A stretch of DNA of 13,325 nt from Sulfurovum sp. (GCA_027066595.1 JAMONG010000098.1:1-13325); one strand, 5' to 3'; numbered from the stretch's first letter, positions 1 to 6,493 are shown. Numbers and translations: made by a program. The notes: generated by a model from the letters alone, not told the origin.

Positions 1-235
1 AGCGTACCAAAGACAAGTCTAGTTTTAAGTCATCAAAGGCATCAAAAGATGCAGCTTGGCGTAAAAGTAGTATGCGTTGTAGAGGGTCTACTTGTATCTT
101 CTTTTCTAAAAGTATAGCACGTTGTTCAAACTCATCCATACGCATGAGTGTGGGTAAAAATCCATCACTCTGTTTATGCTGTTGGCTCACAGTTCGTAAG
201 GCTCTTGAAGTGGGGTAGATGTGTAGTTCATTCAT
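1..235 (-). CDS. addB: AddB-like helicase/PD-(D/E)XK nuclease family protein, N-terminal part only (runs off the window)
   Basis: The first 78 codons are present, reading from the ATG at 235 to the window edge. The N-terminus contains HIYPTSRALR, then DGFLP..MRMDEFE and DPLQRILLLRQA. This resembles the start of the Campylobacterota AddB-like proteins (recombination helicase with a C-terminal RecB-type nuclease), where a short strand-like 'YPTSRA' segment opens the helicase fold. The nuclease and ATPase motifs lie outside the window, so the call rests on this N-terminal similarity alone. The start is separated from the preceding gene by 67 bp containing a strong palindrome. No convincing Shine-Dalgarno is visible (ACACACC before ATG). 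A TATACT at 243-248 (minus strand) could be a -10 box, but I see no matching -35. An unrelated Campylobacterota hypothetical protein is the alternative. Confidence 0.6.
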   Translation of the reverse strand, partial: MNELHIYPTSRALRTVSQQHKQSDGFLPTLMRMDEFEQRAILLEKKIQVDPLQRILLLRQAASFDAFDDLKLDLSLVR

Positions 236-271
236 GGTGTGTAGTATAACACAGAAGTAAGAAAATAGCTG

Positions 272-298
272 AAAAATCTGTCAAATTGACAGATTTTT
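272..298 (-). terminator. 27-bp perfect palindrome, probable intrinsic terminator of the cco operon
   Basis: Arms AAAAATCTGTCAA (272-284) and TTGACAGATTTTT (286-298) are perfect inverted copies around a single A. The RNA would form a stem ending in a run of U, and the element begins 4 bp past the stop codon of the FixH-family gene. It is symmetrical, so it could work on either strand. It also sits upstream of the addB-like gene, so an operator role is possible. Each strand contains TTGACA within an arm, but neither has a -10 box at a suitable distance. Confidence 0.65.
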
Positions 299-302
299 AT
301 GT

Positions 303-851
303 TTAAGGATTAAGATATGCTGCTATCTCAGAGTAACCTGTTTTATCACCTATGGTAGCTCTAAATTGAAGTGTATACCTACCAGGCTTTTGTATGTTAA
401 GTTTATCTATCCTATACATACCGTTAGAGAAGGGAACGCTCTCTATCATTACATCTTCAGTACGTGAATGCGGTTGCGTTAACAAAAAACTTGCATTGAC
501 ATCATTCACTGTTTTTCCATCTTTTGTGTGTACGACATATGAAAAACTATTATCACCCTTAACGAGCTTCACAACATTTGGTTGCGGACGATTGGAATTT
601 ATATTATCAGTCATCACCATCATCTCAACATTTTTAAGTTCAATGCTATACGCTTTATCAAAAGCTATCTTTTTTTCTAAGATTTGATTGATACTCAAAT
701 CTGCCTGTTGATATTTCAACATATACTTATTGACCTCTTGTACAGGCAAAGAGTTTGCTGACTTAACAGTCCAGTACCCTAAAGTAATACCTATGGCTAA
801 AAAACCTAAAATCATATGTGGCCAATAGGTTTTTTTACTTTTATTTTCCAT
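303..851 (-). CDS. FixH-family membrane protein downstream of the cbb3 oxidase genes
   Basis: This 182-residue protein has one N-terminal membrane segment (about residues 12-29, MILGFLAIGITLGYWTV) and a periplasmic domain. In the FixH family that domain has an immunoglobulin-like beta fold, and members belong to cbb3 oxidase maturation loci (FixG/H/I/S, CcoGHIS), where they are linked to copper supply or assembly. The soluble part has strands around residues 104-126 and 146-180, with the motif KPGRYTLQFRA near the end, as expected for such a domain. It is the last gene of the ccoNOQP unit and overlaps the preceding gene by 11 bp. AGGAG lies a few bases before the ATG at 851, inside the upstream gene, which fixes the start. 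The FixH assignment is from overall layout and context and carries moderate certainty. Its exact role in this lineage is inferred. Confidence 0.7.
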   Translation of the reverse strand: MENKSKKTYWPHMILGFLAIGITLGYWTVKSANSLPVQEVNKYMLKYQQADLSINQILEKKIAFDKAYSIELKNVEMMVMTDNINSNRPQPNVVKLVKGDNSFSYVVHTKDGKTVNDVNASFLLTQPHSRTEDVMIESVPFSNGMYRIDKLNIQKPGRYTLQFRATIGDKTGYSEIAAYLNP

Positions 852-1491
852 TTTTTCTCCTCATCCATGCTGGTCTTAAGACAAATATCCATAAGAGTAT
901 CGCTGTACCACTATAGACCAATATGCGTAATATAAGTACCATCGTACCCATCTCATCAGGAATAGTATGTATAAGTTTCACACCTTTTGAAGCAGCGATA
1001 TTGTCTGCAAGTACCGAATAGGACTGTAAAACAGCTATGTTAAACTTATCTTCATTTGTATTTGAGTCTTTAATCGCAACGATATTGACACCTGCATCTC
1101 TGACATCATCATAGTCATACATCGCTCTTACATCATCACTAGAGGGGATAATACCTACTCTTCCTCTGGCTTCTGATTTTTTTGTTATGGTTGCATAAGG
1201 AGCAAAGATAAACAATACATAGGGCTTACTTAGATTTGCTTCATACTGCTTACTATACTCTACTAAATTAAATCTTTCTGGAAAATGTTCGTTGGTTGCA
1301 ATGACGTAAGTATTGACACCTGTTTTTGTATAAAGTTCTTCACCCATAAGGTCTATGAGTTCAACAGCTTCTATTTTTAAAAGGTCATTTTTGAGAATTT
1401 GTGTAGCATTTAGTAGAAAAGGAAACATCCATAAAGCAAGCATGGCAAGAAGCCCCTTATAAGGGCTTGCCCGTAACTTCGCTCTATTCAT
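841..1491 (-). CDS. TPM-like membrane-anchored periplasmic protein, cco operon
   Basis: The product is 216 residues long. A signal-like hydrophobic segment (about 13-29) follows a basic N-terminus, then comes a soluble domain (about 30-178) and a C-terminal membrane helix (about 183-204) ending in a basic RPAWMRRK tail. The soluble domain resembles TPM/YgcG-type domains: a helix with a conserved-looking MGEELYTKTG (49-58), a strand TYVIAT (61-66), YVLFIFAPYA (91-100), then RGRVGIIPSSD (109-119). The molecular role of TPM proteins here is not established. The position between ccoP and fixH suggests a part in cbb3 assembly or stability, which is inference. The start at 1491 is one base past the stop of the 35-residue gene (TAATATG) with a weak AGGT. 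An in-frame Met17 (1441-1443) sits just after a strong hairpin, but starting there would lose the basic residues of the signal. Confidence 0.6.
   Translation of the reverse strand: MNRAKLRASPYKGLLAMLALWMFPFLLNATQILKNDLLKIEAVELIDLMGEELYTKTGVNTYVIATNEHFPERFNLVEYSKQYEANLSKPYVLFIFAPYATITKKSEARGRVGIIPSSDDVRAMYDYDDVRDAGVNIVAIKDSNTNEDKFNIAVLQSYSVLADNIAASKGVKLIHTIPDEMGTMVLILRILVYSGTAILLWIFVLRPAWMRRKNGK
1444..1471 (-). other. Stem-loop inside the 5' end of the TPM-like gene
   Basis: Outer arms 1444-1449 and 1466-1471 (GGCAAG/CTTGCC on the minus strand) enclose an inner CCCTTATAAGGG. The inner segment can also pair as AAGCCC with GGGCTT, giving competing folds. The structure ends directly before the in-frame Met17 codon. 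It is among the most G+C-rich structured spots in an A+T-rich operon. A role in mRNA processing or translation is possible but not shown. Confidence 0.4.
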
Positions 1492-1492
1492 A

Positions 1493-1600
1493 TTAACCTA
1501 CATATAAAAGGTATTCACTACTATTAAACGATAAGAAAATAGCTGCGACTGCTGCAAATACCATACATGCAAAAAGTATTTTATCCATATATTTAATCAT
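1493..1600 (-). CDS. 35-residue hydrophobic membrane microprotein in the cco operon
   Basis: This is a short frame of 35 codons plus stop. The peptide begins MIKYMDKILFACMVF, continues with AAVAAIFLSF and ends SSEYLLYVG. It has one probable membrane helix (about residues 7-25) with a lysine-containing N-terminus and a short tail, similar in size and layout to small oxidase-associated subunits. Translation looks coupled to both neighbours. Its ATG overlaps the TAA of the upstream DUF4006-like gene by one base (TAATG), and its own stop is one base from the next ATG. The near-zero spacing on both sides and the absence of any other explanation for this 108-bp stretch support a real gene. I recognise no family. 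It could be an accessory cbb3 subunit or assembly peptide, which is inference from position and hydrophobicity. Confidence 0.65.
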   Translation of the reverse strand: MIKYMDKILFACMVFAAVAAIFLSFNSSEYLLYVG

Positions 1601-1830
1601 TATTTATCCTTTTTTTGAAATGCAAAGTTTTTATTGTCTACAGATCTCATCTTAAGATTATTTACATCTCTGATAGGTGCAGGATCATAAGGATTATGTG
1701 CTGCATCTCTTTGTACCAGTACTGCTTGTGACATAAGTACTGCCCAAATAAAGATAAGTCCAAAAATTGAAATCAAAACCCCAAAGACACCATGAAATCC
1801 AAATACGGATCTTTTTGTATTTTCTGCCAT
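1600..1830 (-). CDS. DUF4006-like small membrane protein downstream of ccoP
   Basis: The product is a 76-residue protein with one membrane helix (about residues 14-38, VFGVLISIFGLIFIWAVLMSQ) after a short start containing RSVFGFHGVFG. A polar tail follows (RDAAHNPYDPAPIRDV). It resembles the DUF4006 proteins that follow ccoP in Campylobacterota and have no established function. The gene is 10 bp downstream of ccoP with a clear AAGGAG before ATG, so it is co-translated with the oxidase genes. Its size and single helix suggest an accessory subunit or assembly partner of cbb3 oxidase, by context only. The family name is recalled from gene order and general sequence character, not from an alignment. 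Confidence 0.65.
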   Translation of the reverse strand: MAENTKRSVFGFHGVFGVLISIFGLIFIWAVLMSQAVLVQRDAAHNPYDPAPIRDVNNLKMRSVDNKNFAFQKKDK

Positions 1831-1840
1831 ACCGAACTCC

Positions 1841-2731
1841 TTAATTTAACAATGACTGAATATAAACAGTCAATGCTTTTTCTTGTACTGGTGTAATCAA
1901 TGTTTTAAATGCTGGCATCTTTCCGATGATACCTTTTTTACCATTTTGTAAAGTATGGTGCATGAGTGCAGCGTCGTATGTAACCAAGTTTGGAGCCATA
2001 CCATTGTTACCCTTGCTATCTGCACCATGACATGAAGTACATGCTGCATATGAAGCAGGAGCTTCACCTTTAAGTCCACCAGCGATGTATGCTGCAATGT
2101 CTTCCGCATCTTGACCCGATGCCATACCTGGAGGCATCATACCCATAGCATAACCTAGTTGATTTGAACCATTATTAATGACATCTAATACTTGTTCTTT
2201 AGTCATTCTTTTACCAAAGTCTTGTGCACGACCTGAAAGCCCATCACCTGTTGCACCATGACATTGTTGACATTGTACTAAAAAGATAGACTCACCCATC
2301 TCTTGTAATGTTTCTCTACTAGCATTTGCATGTTCTTTATCAAATTTCTTATTATACGCAAGTACCTCTTCATTGTACTCACCTATTTGACTGTAAGCAT
2401 TAATAGGATACCCTAAGAAACCGTACCACATTGACCACATAAATACTGCTAAAAAGCTATATGCCCAACCTGATGGTAGTTCATTTTTATACTCACCAAT
2501 ACCATCCCAGTTTTCATCTGCAAGTTTACCACTTGCAGTATCTGTTTTCATCTGGTTAATATATTTTACTGAAACTGCTGCAGTAATCACTGCAATCGCA
2601 ATCGCACCACCCATGGTAATCGCATTTACAGAATCTGCAAAAATATCAATATTTAGCTTTGTAATAACAAAAATTGTTGCTAATACTAAGACAACAGCAA
2701 ATCCCAATGCTTTTATCATTAATCCATTCAT
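1841..2731 (-). CDS. ccoP: cbb3-type cytochrome c oxidase subunit III, dihaem cytochrome c CcoP
   Basis: This 296-residue subunit takes electrons from periplasmic cytochrome c and passes them towards CcoO and CcoN. Two c-type haem sites are visible: CQQCH at 154-158 and CTSCH at 231-235. Likely distal methionines are in GMMPPGM (197-203) and KMPAF (271-275). The spacing fits two tandem class I cytochrome domains in the periplasm. The N-terminal part has three hydrophobic stretches (about 8-26, 37-56 and 89-108), the last followed by YPINAY, as seen at the membrane exit of other CcoP proteins. Many CcoP proteins have only one or two such helices. The ATG overlaps the ccoQ stop by four bases (ATGA), indicating coupled translation. 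Identification is secure. Confidence 0.96.
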   Translation of the reverse strand: MNGLMIKALGFAVVLVLATIFVITKLNIDIFADSVNAITMGGAIAIAVITAAVSVKYINQMKTDTASGKLADENWDGIGEYKNELPSGWAYSFLAVFMWSMWYGFLGYPINAYSQIGEYNEEVLAYNKKFDKEHANASRETLQEMGESIFLVQCQQCHGATGDGLSGRAQDFGKRMTKEQVLDVINNGSNQLGYAMGMMPPGMASGQDAEDIAAYIAGGLKGEAPASYAACTSCHGADSKGNNGMAPNLVTYDAALMHHTLQNGKKGIIGKMPAFKTLITPVQEKALTVYIQSLLN

Positions 2732-2943
2732 TTATTCTCCTCCTTGTATCTTTCAGACGCGGATTTATCTTCTACGGGTGTACTTGTGATTTCATCATCA
2801 AGTGCAATGTTCCCATATTTTTCATAATCACGTTCGCCTTTTTTTTCTGATCTATAAAGATGTATGATATACCCATACAACATTATTACCAAAAAGATGG
2901 TCATAAAGAAACTTGCATATCCTTGTATTTCATTCATGCCCAT
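2728..2943 (-). CDS. ccoQ: cbb3-type cytochrome c oxidase small subunit CcoQ
   Basis: The product is a 71-residue protein with one membrane helix (about residues 11-29, ASFFMTIFLVIMLYGYIIHLY) followed by a charged tail (RSEKKGERDYEKYG). This is the usual layout of CcoQ/FixQ, which stabilises the cbb3 complex, especially the CcoP interaction. It lies between ccoO and ccoP as in other Campylobacterota. The stop codon of ccoO (TAG) forms part of its Shine-Dalgarno sequence TAGGAG, 9 bp separate the two genes, and it overlaps ccoP by four bases. Met3 (2935-2937) is a possible alternative start, but Met1 has the better ribosome-binding-site spacing. Sequence conservation of CcoQ is low, so the call uses size, helix and location together. 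Confidence 0.9.
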   Translation of the reverse strand: MGMNEIQGYASFFMTIFLVIMLYGYIIHLYRSEKKGERDYEKYGNIALDDEITSTPVEDKSASERYKEENK

Positions 2944-2952
2944 CTTTCTCTC

Positions 2953-3618
2953 CTACTTTAAGCTATTCATATAAGCAATGAGTGCTACAACTTCAGGTAC
3001 TTTACCTTCAGCAATCATAGCTTTCACTCTTTCGTCTTTCATATCTGCTGCAATTTTCTTTGCATCTTCAAGTACTTTTGACTTATGTGCATCCCATGCT
3101 TCTTGACCTCTGTGAAACGCTGGGCCATATGGAGTGTGGAATACATTTTTAACCGTAACCGCTTCAGCATAGGCAGTTTCTAAATCAGCCTCATTTTCAA
3201 ACTGATGATCATACGCTGGCATAATAGAACCAGGTACAATTTTAGGTGGATTCAACATATGTGCCTCATGCCAATCTGTCGTACGGTAATTACCAATACG
3301 ATGTAAGTCAGGACCTGTTCTTTTTGAACCCCAAAGAAATGGTCTATCGAATGCATACTCACCAGAGAGTGAATAATCACCATAACGATCTGTTTCCGAT
3401 TTAAATGGACGAATCATTTGTGAATGACATGCCATACAGTTGTCTTTCATATAGACATTTTTACCTGCTAATTCAAGAACCGTCCGTGGCTTCATGCCAA
3501 CCAACGGTTTTCCTGATTGTGCAAAGTTTGGCACAATTTCGATTAAACCTGCAAAGGAAATAACAATTGATATTGCCGCAGCAAAATAAAATGGATTTTT
3601 TTCTAACCAATGAAACAT
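2953..3618 (-). CDS. ccoO: cbb3-type cytochrome c oxidase subunit II, monohaem cytochrome c CcoO
   Basis: This 221-residue subunit carries electrons from CcoP to the CcoN core. One N-terminal membrane helix (about 10-29) anchors a periplasmic cytochrome domain with the haem site CMACH (61-65) in the CcoO-typical context CMACHSQMIRPF. The RYGDYS, FLWGSKRTGPDLHR and GSIMPAYDHQF blocks are diagnostic of CcoO, and Met133 in the last one is the likely distal haem ligand. Length is normal for the family (roughly 200-240). The gene is 15 bp downstream of ccoN with GGGAGG as ribosome-binding site. No anomalies are visible. Confidence 0.97.
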   Translation of the reverse strand: MFHWLEKNPFYFAAAISIVISFAGLIEIVPNFAQSGKPLVGMKPRTVLELAGKNVYMKDNCMACHSQMIRPFKSETDRYGDYSLSGEYAFDRPFLWGSKRTGPDLHRIGNYRTTDWHEAHMLNPPKIVPGSIMPAYDHQFENEADLETAYAEAVTVKNVFHTPYGPAFHRGQEAWDAHKSKVLEDAKKIAADMKDERVKAMIAEGKVPEVVALIAYMNSLK

Positions 3619-3633
3619 AATACTCTACCTCCC

Positions 3634-5100
3634 TTAAGCCATAGGCGTTCTAAACTGTGGCTCTTCAGTAAGTTCTTTACCAGAAGTCATAGTTTTATAA
3701 ATATTGTAAGCAAACATAATGAACCCTATTAGGTACATTACACCTGAAAGTGCTCTAATTGCATAGTATGGGTGAAGTACTGTAACTGTATCAATAAATG
3801 AATACATCAAGTTACCATATTCATCTACCGCTCTCCACATCATACCTTGTGTAATCCCTGCAATCCACATAGATGTGAAGTACAATACAACTGCTGTTGT
3901 TTGAAGCCAGAATTGTGATTCCATAAGTTTCTTAGAGTAAATTTCTCTTTTAAACATACGTGGAGCCATATGGAAAATAGATGCCATAATCATAAATACA
4001 ACCCAACCAAGCACTCCATCATGTACATGTCCTGGAATCCAGTCAGTAAAGTGTGCAATCGCATTAACAGATCTAATCGCTTGAATAGGTCCTTCAATTG
4101 TTGAGAGCATATAGAATGTTGATGCAAGTACCATAAATTTAATCAGTGGATTATCTGTTAACTGATTCCACTCTCCTTTCATAGTAAGGAGCATGTTAAT
4201 CGCTGATCCCCATGAAGGTAAGATAAGTACTACAGAGAATGCAGATCCCATTGTTTGCATCCAATCTGGAACGGTTGACCATAGTAGGTGGTGTGAACCA
4301 GCCCAAAGGTAAACAAACATCAATCCCCAGAAAGAAAGTAAAGAAAGCTTATATGAATAAATCGCTTGTCCAGACTCTTTTGGAAGGAAGTAGTAAATCA
4401 TACCAACGATTGGAACAGTAAATCCAAATGCAACCGCATTATGTCCATACCACCATTGTACAAGTGCATCATTTGTTCCAGCATACATAGAAACTGAGTG
4501 TAATGGACTACCTAGTCCACCAGATACAAAGTAAGTTGGAATAGCCATGTTGTTGAAAAGGTAAAGCATAGCAATACCAAGGAAACATGCAAGATAGTAC
4601 CATACAGAGATATAAAGTGCTTTCTCTCTTCTAATACCAATGAGTCCCATCATATTGACACCCCAAAGTACCCAAATAATTACAACAACGATATCAAAAG
4701 GCCACTCGTACTGTGCATACTCTTTTGATGAAGACACACCAAATAAAAGAGATATAGTTGCTAAAAGTGCTCCTATAAAGTATAGCCAAAACTGAATATT
4801 ACCAAGAACCATTAAAAACTTAGACTCTGCCATAGAGACTTTAAGTACTCTTTGTCCCAAGTAAAACCAAGTAGCAAAAATTCCAGATACTGTAAACCCA
4901 AATACTACTGTGTTAGTATGTATAGGTCTAAGTCTTGAGAATGTTCCATACTCACCTAATAAATAATTTAATTCAGGAAATGCCATTTGTGCCGCGATAA
5001 GTGTACCGACTAACATCCCTAAAAAACCAAACAAAATAGTTAAAAATGTAAACTTTTTTGCCAGTGAATAATCATATTCTAATGCTGCATTTGATTGCAT
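3634..5100 (-). CDS. ccoN: cbb3-type cytochrome c oxidase subunit I, catalytic CcoN
   Basis: This 488-residue membrane protein with about 12 helices reduces O2 to water at a haem b3-CuB site and pumps protons (C-family haem-copper oxidase). By comparison with characterised CcoN, the metal ligands are all present: His61 (RPIHTNT) and His360 for low-spin haem b, His358 for haem b3 (GHVHDG), and His220 (WWYGHNAV), His270 and His271 (GSHHLLW) for CuB. Tyr264, six residues before the His pair, fits the C-family cross-linked tyrosine, which lies on a different helix from that in A-type enzymes. It opens the cbb3 operon, with the start fixed by GGGGG a few bases before the ATG and a promoter immediately upstream. 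C-family oxidases generally work at low oxygen. Nothing looks truncated. Confidence 0.97.
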   Translation of the reverse strand: MQSNAALEYDYSLAKKFTFLTILFGFLGMLVGTLIAAQMAFPELNYLLGEYGTFSRLRPIHTNTVVFGFTVSGIFATWFYLGQRVLKVSMAESKFLMVLGNIQFWLYFIGALLATISLLFGVSSSKEYAQYEWPFDIVVVIIWVLWGVNMMGLIGIRREKALYISVWYYLACFLGIAMLYLFNNMAIPTYFVSGGLGSPLHSVSMYAGTNDALVQWWYGHNAVAFGFTVPIVGMIYYFLPKESGQAIYSYKLSLLSFWGLMFVYLWAGSHHLLWSTVPDWMQTMGSAFSVVLILPSWGSAINMLLTMKGEWNQLTDNPLIKFMVLASTFYMLSTIEGPIQAIRSVNAIAHFTDWIPGHVHDGVLGWVVFMIMASIFHMAPRMFKREIYSKKLMESQFWLQTTAVVLYFTSMWIAGITQGMMWRAVDEYGNLMYSFIDTVTVLHPYYAIRALSGVMYLIGFIMFAYNIYKTMTSGKELTEEPQFRTPMA

Positions 5101-5118
5101 GCATACCCCCTTGTGTAA

Positions 5119-5147
5119 ATTATATGTTGTAAAATTACAACACTCAA
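5119..5147 (-). promoter_or_regulatory. Candidate sigma70-type promoter of the ccoNOQP operon with an internal palindrome
   Basis: On the minus strand TTGAGT (5142-5147) and TATAAT (5119-5124) are separated by exactly 17 bp. Transcription would begin near 5112, giving a very short leader containing the AAGGGGG ribosome-binding site of ccoN. The spacer is almost filled by a perfect palindrome, GTTGTAA-AA-TTACAAC (5126-5141, plus-strand reading). A regulator bound there would compete with RNA polymerase. Confidence 0.6.
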
Positions 5148-5303
5148 TAATAATTATAAGATTTTTTATAAGTCAAAAGCTTAATCTATGTCAAGAATGC
5201 ATGCTTATGTGAAAGAATGTGCCATATTGAGAGGGGTGACGTATAAACATTAGTAGTTATTTCACTAATTTTTATAGTGATAATCATAAAAATGATTTAT
5301 TAA
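5148..5303. other. Non-coding spacer upstream of the ccoN promoter
   Basis: No reading frame of useful length is present on either strand. The stretch is A+T-rich and contains two short inverted repeats: TCACTA (5262-5267) with TAGTGA (5275-5280), and AATCAT (5282-5287) with ATGATT (5292-5297). The segment 5279-5297 has partial similarity to a Fur-type box (13 of 19 positions by eye), which is weak in such biased DNA. A second TATAAT (5153-5158, minus) lacks a -35 at proper distance. Confidence 0.4.
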
Positions 5304-5326
5304 AATAGGAGTATTTGTCTCCTATT
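5304..5326 (-). terminator. Probable intrinsic terminator after the Hcp-like gene
   Basis: Perfect 8-bp arms AATAGGAG (5304-5311) and CTCCTATT (5319-5326) enclose a 7-base loop. Read on the minus strand the stem ends in TTTTAAT, and the element starts 20 bp after the stop codon of the Sel1-repeat gene. It separates that gene from the cco promoter region. Confidence 0.6.
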
Positions 5327-5346
5327 ATATATTTTAAAAGCTTTAA

Positions 5347-5958
5347 TTAATTAAAAAAGCCCTTTATTTTTGCCCAAATACCTGTTTCAATACCTTTATC
5401 TTCATTATCAAGATCTGTATATCTATCGCATCCAGCCTCTAGTCCAGCCTCACATCCTTTTTGATAGTATTCTTTCTCTTTATCTCTATTCTTCAAAACC
5501 CCAAAACCACCACGGTAAATAATAGCAACACTAAAACATGCATCTCCACTTTTTAGTGCACATGCCTTTTCATAAAACTCTCTAGATTTCACATCATCAG
5601 GTCGAACATCATGGCCATCACGAAATATTGTCCCCATGGCTTCACATGCAAATTTTATACCACGGGCACAAGACTTTTCTAAATAGGGCATAGCCGTATG
5701 ATAGTTTTCATCTTGATAATAATTATCACCCATCTTATCACAAGCTCTCTCTTCATCTAAGATACATGCCTTACGCATAAAACTCATCCCTTTTTCTTTT
5801 ACATCTTGGATTTTGGCATTATCACCACTTATCATCGGTAATGCATACATATAACAAGCTGTTGCATTACTATCATCACATTGAGATTTTAAGTTTGACT
5901 CATTAGCTTGCAAGAAAATAAATCCAAATAGTACTACGACCAATAATTTTTGCAACAT
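5347..5958 (-). CDS. Secreted Sel1-repeat protein with paired cysteines (Hcp-like)
   Basis: The protein has 203 residues. A signal peptide (about 1-18, QKLLVVVLFGFIFLQA) precedes a series of Sel1-type helical repeats. Ten cysteines form five pairs, each exactly eight residues apart: 27/35, 65/73, 97/105, 133/141 and 169/177. This is the disulphide pattern of the Helicobacter cysteine-rich proteins (Hcp), which are alpha-alpha solenoids with a disulphide in each repeat. Some Hcp proteins were reported to bind or slowly cleave penicillins, but that cannot be assumed here. The gene lies one base downstream of the two-helix membrane protein gene and is followed by a terminator-like hairpin, so the two probably form a small transcription unit or an extension of the cox operon. 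Substrate or partner is unknown. Periplasmic or extracellular location is inferred from the signal and cysteines. Confidence 0.85.
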   Translation of the reverse strand: MLQKLLVVVLFGFIFLQANESNLKSQCDDSNATACYMYALPMISGDNAKIQDVKEKGMSFMRKACILDEERACDKMGDNYYQDENYHTAMPYLEKSCARGIKFACEAMGTIFRDGHDVRPDDVKSREFYEKACALKSGDACFSVAIIYRGGFGVLKNRDKEKEYYQKGCEAGLEAGCDRYTDLDNEDKGIETGIWAKIKGFFN

Positions 5959-5959
5959 T

Positions 5960-6493
5960 TTATTTACTCTCTTTCTTTTTTTGTTCTTTACGCATTGCGT
6001 CTATCATTATGCTGTTCTCTTCTTCCATTTGCTTAAAAGTTTCATGAAGTCTTTTAGTTAAATCATTATCTTTAAGTCCTTCATTTAGTGCCTGTGCATA
6101 GTGTTTTTTAAAATCAACATAAGGTGTTGTTCCTGATGATATAATCATTTTAAAATCTATTTCAGGAAAATAGTTCTTCCATGCATTTGAGGCAATTTTC
6201 ACCACCTTTTTGTTATTAAAATATGATATACCTACAATAATCTGCATAGCAAATACAAGTAATATAATATAAAATACAATCGCTTGTGCTATCCCCAACT
6301 CTTTAAATACACTCTCATTAAAAATAGCCGCATACATTAAAAAAGGCAAGATAAGAAAAGAGAGTTTTATCCATCTACTATCTAAACCACCAAAAATAGC
6401 ATTATTATAAATAAGTCTTTTTGTTAATAGATGATTTTTTTCTTTAAAGACACTTGCTAAAATTTCTTTAAGTGTATAGTGTTGTTCTTTCAT
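5960..6493 (-). CDS. Unrecognised membrane protein with two helices and a charged C-terminal tail
   Basis: I do not recognise this 177-residue protein. It has a polar N-terminus (1-41), two membrane helices (about 42-58 and 70-91) with a short loop between them, and a cytoplasmic-looking C-terminal part. The end (about 143-177) is strongly charged and could form a helix or coiled coil (ETFKQMEEEN, then a Lys-rich tail). No cysteine or obvious metal motif is present. The start at 6493 is supported by AAGGAA at 6499-6504. A poor promoter (TTTATA 6535-6540, TAGAAT 6512-6517, 17-bp spacing) may lie just upstream. It sits between ctaB and the Hcp-like gene, one base from the latter, so a link to the oxidase or to the Hcp-like protein is possible but unsupported by sequence. 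Confidence 0.75.
   Translation of the reverse strand: MKEQHYTLKEILASVFKEKNHLLTKRLIYNNAIFGGLDSRWIKLSFLILPFLMYAAIFNESVFKELGIAQAIVFYIILLVFAMQIIVGISYFNNKKVVKIASNAWKNYFPEIDFKMIISSGTTPYVDFKKHYAQALNEGLKDNDLTKRLHETFKQMEEENSIMIDAMRKEQKKKESK

Noticed and set aside
279..291. Perfect TTGACA -35 hexamers within the palindrome on both strands
   Set aside because: No -10 box lies at 16-18 bp; the nearest TATACT is about 30 bp away on the minus strand.
394..687. 97-codon plus-strand frame opposite the FixH-family gene
   Set aside because: No promoter or ribosome-binding site, and the minus-strand gene has a strong AGGAG and operon context.
1441..1443. Met17 as the true start of the TPM-like protein
   Set aside because: It would remove the basic residues ahead of the signal-like helix and leave the translation-coupled ATG at 1491 unused; the upstream start is preferred.
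4239..4421. Open frame of 60 codons on the plus strand
   Set aside because: It lies wholly opposite ccoN, whose protein is unmistakable; no ribosome-binding site or recognisable product.
5278..5300. Fur-box-like sequence TGATAATCATAAAAATGAT
   Set aside because: Only 13 of 19 positions match the classical consensus by eye, and such matches are common in DNA this rich in A+T; kept only as a note in the spacer entry.
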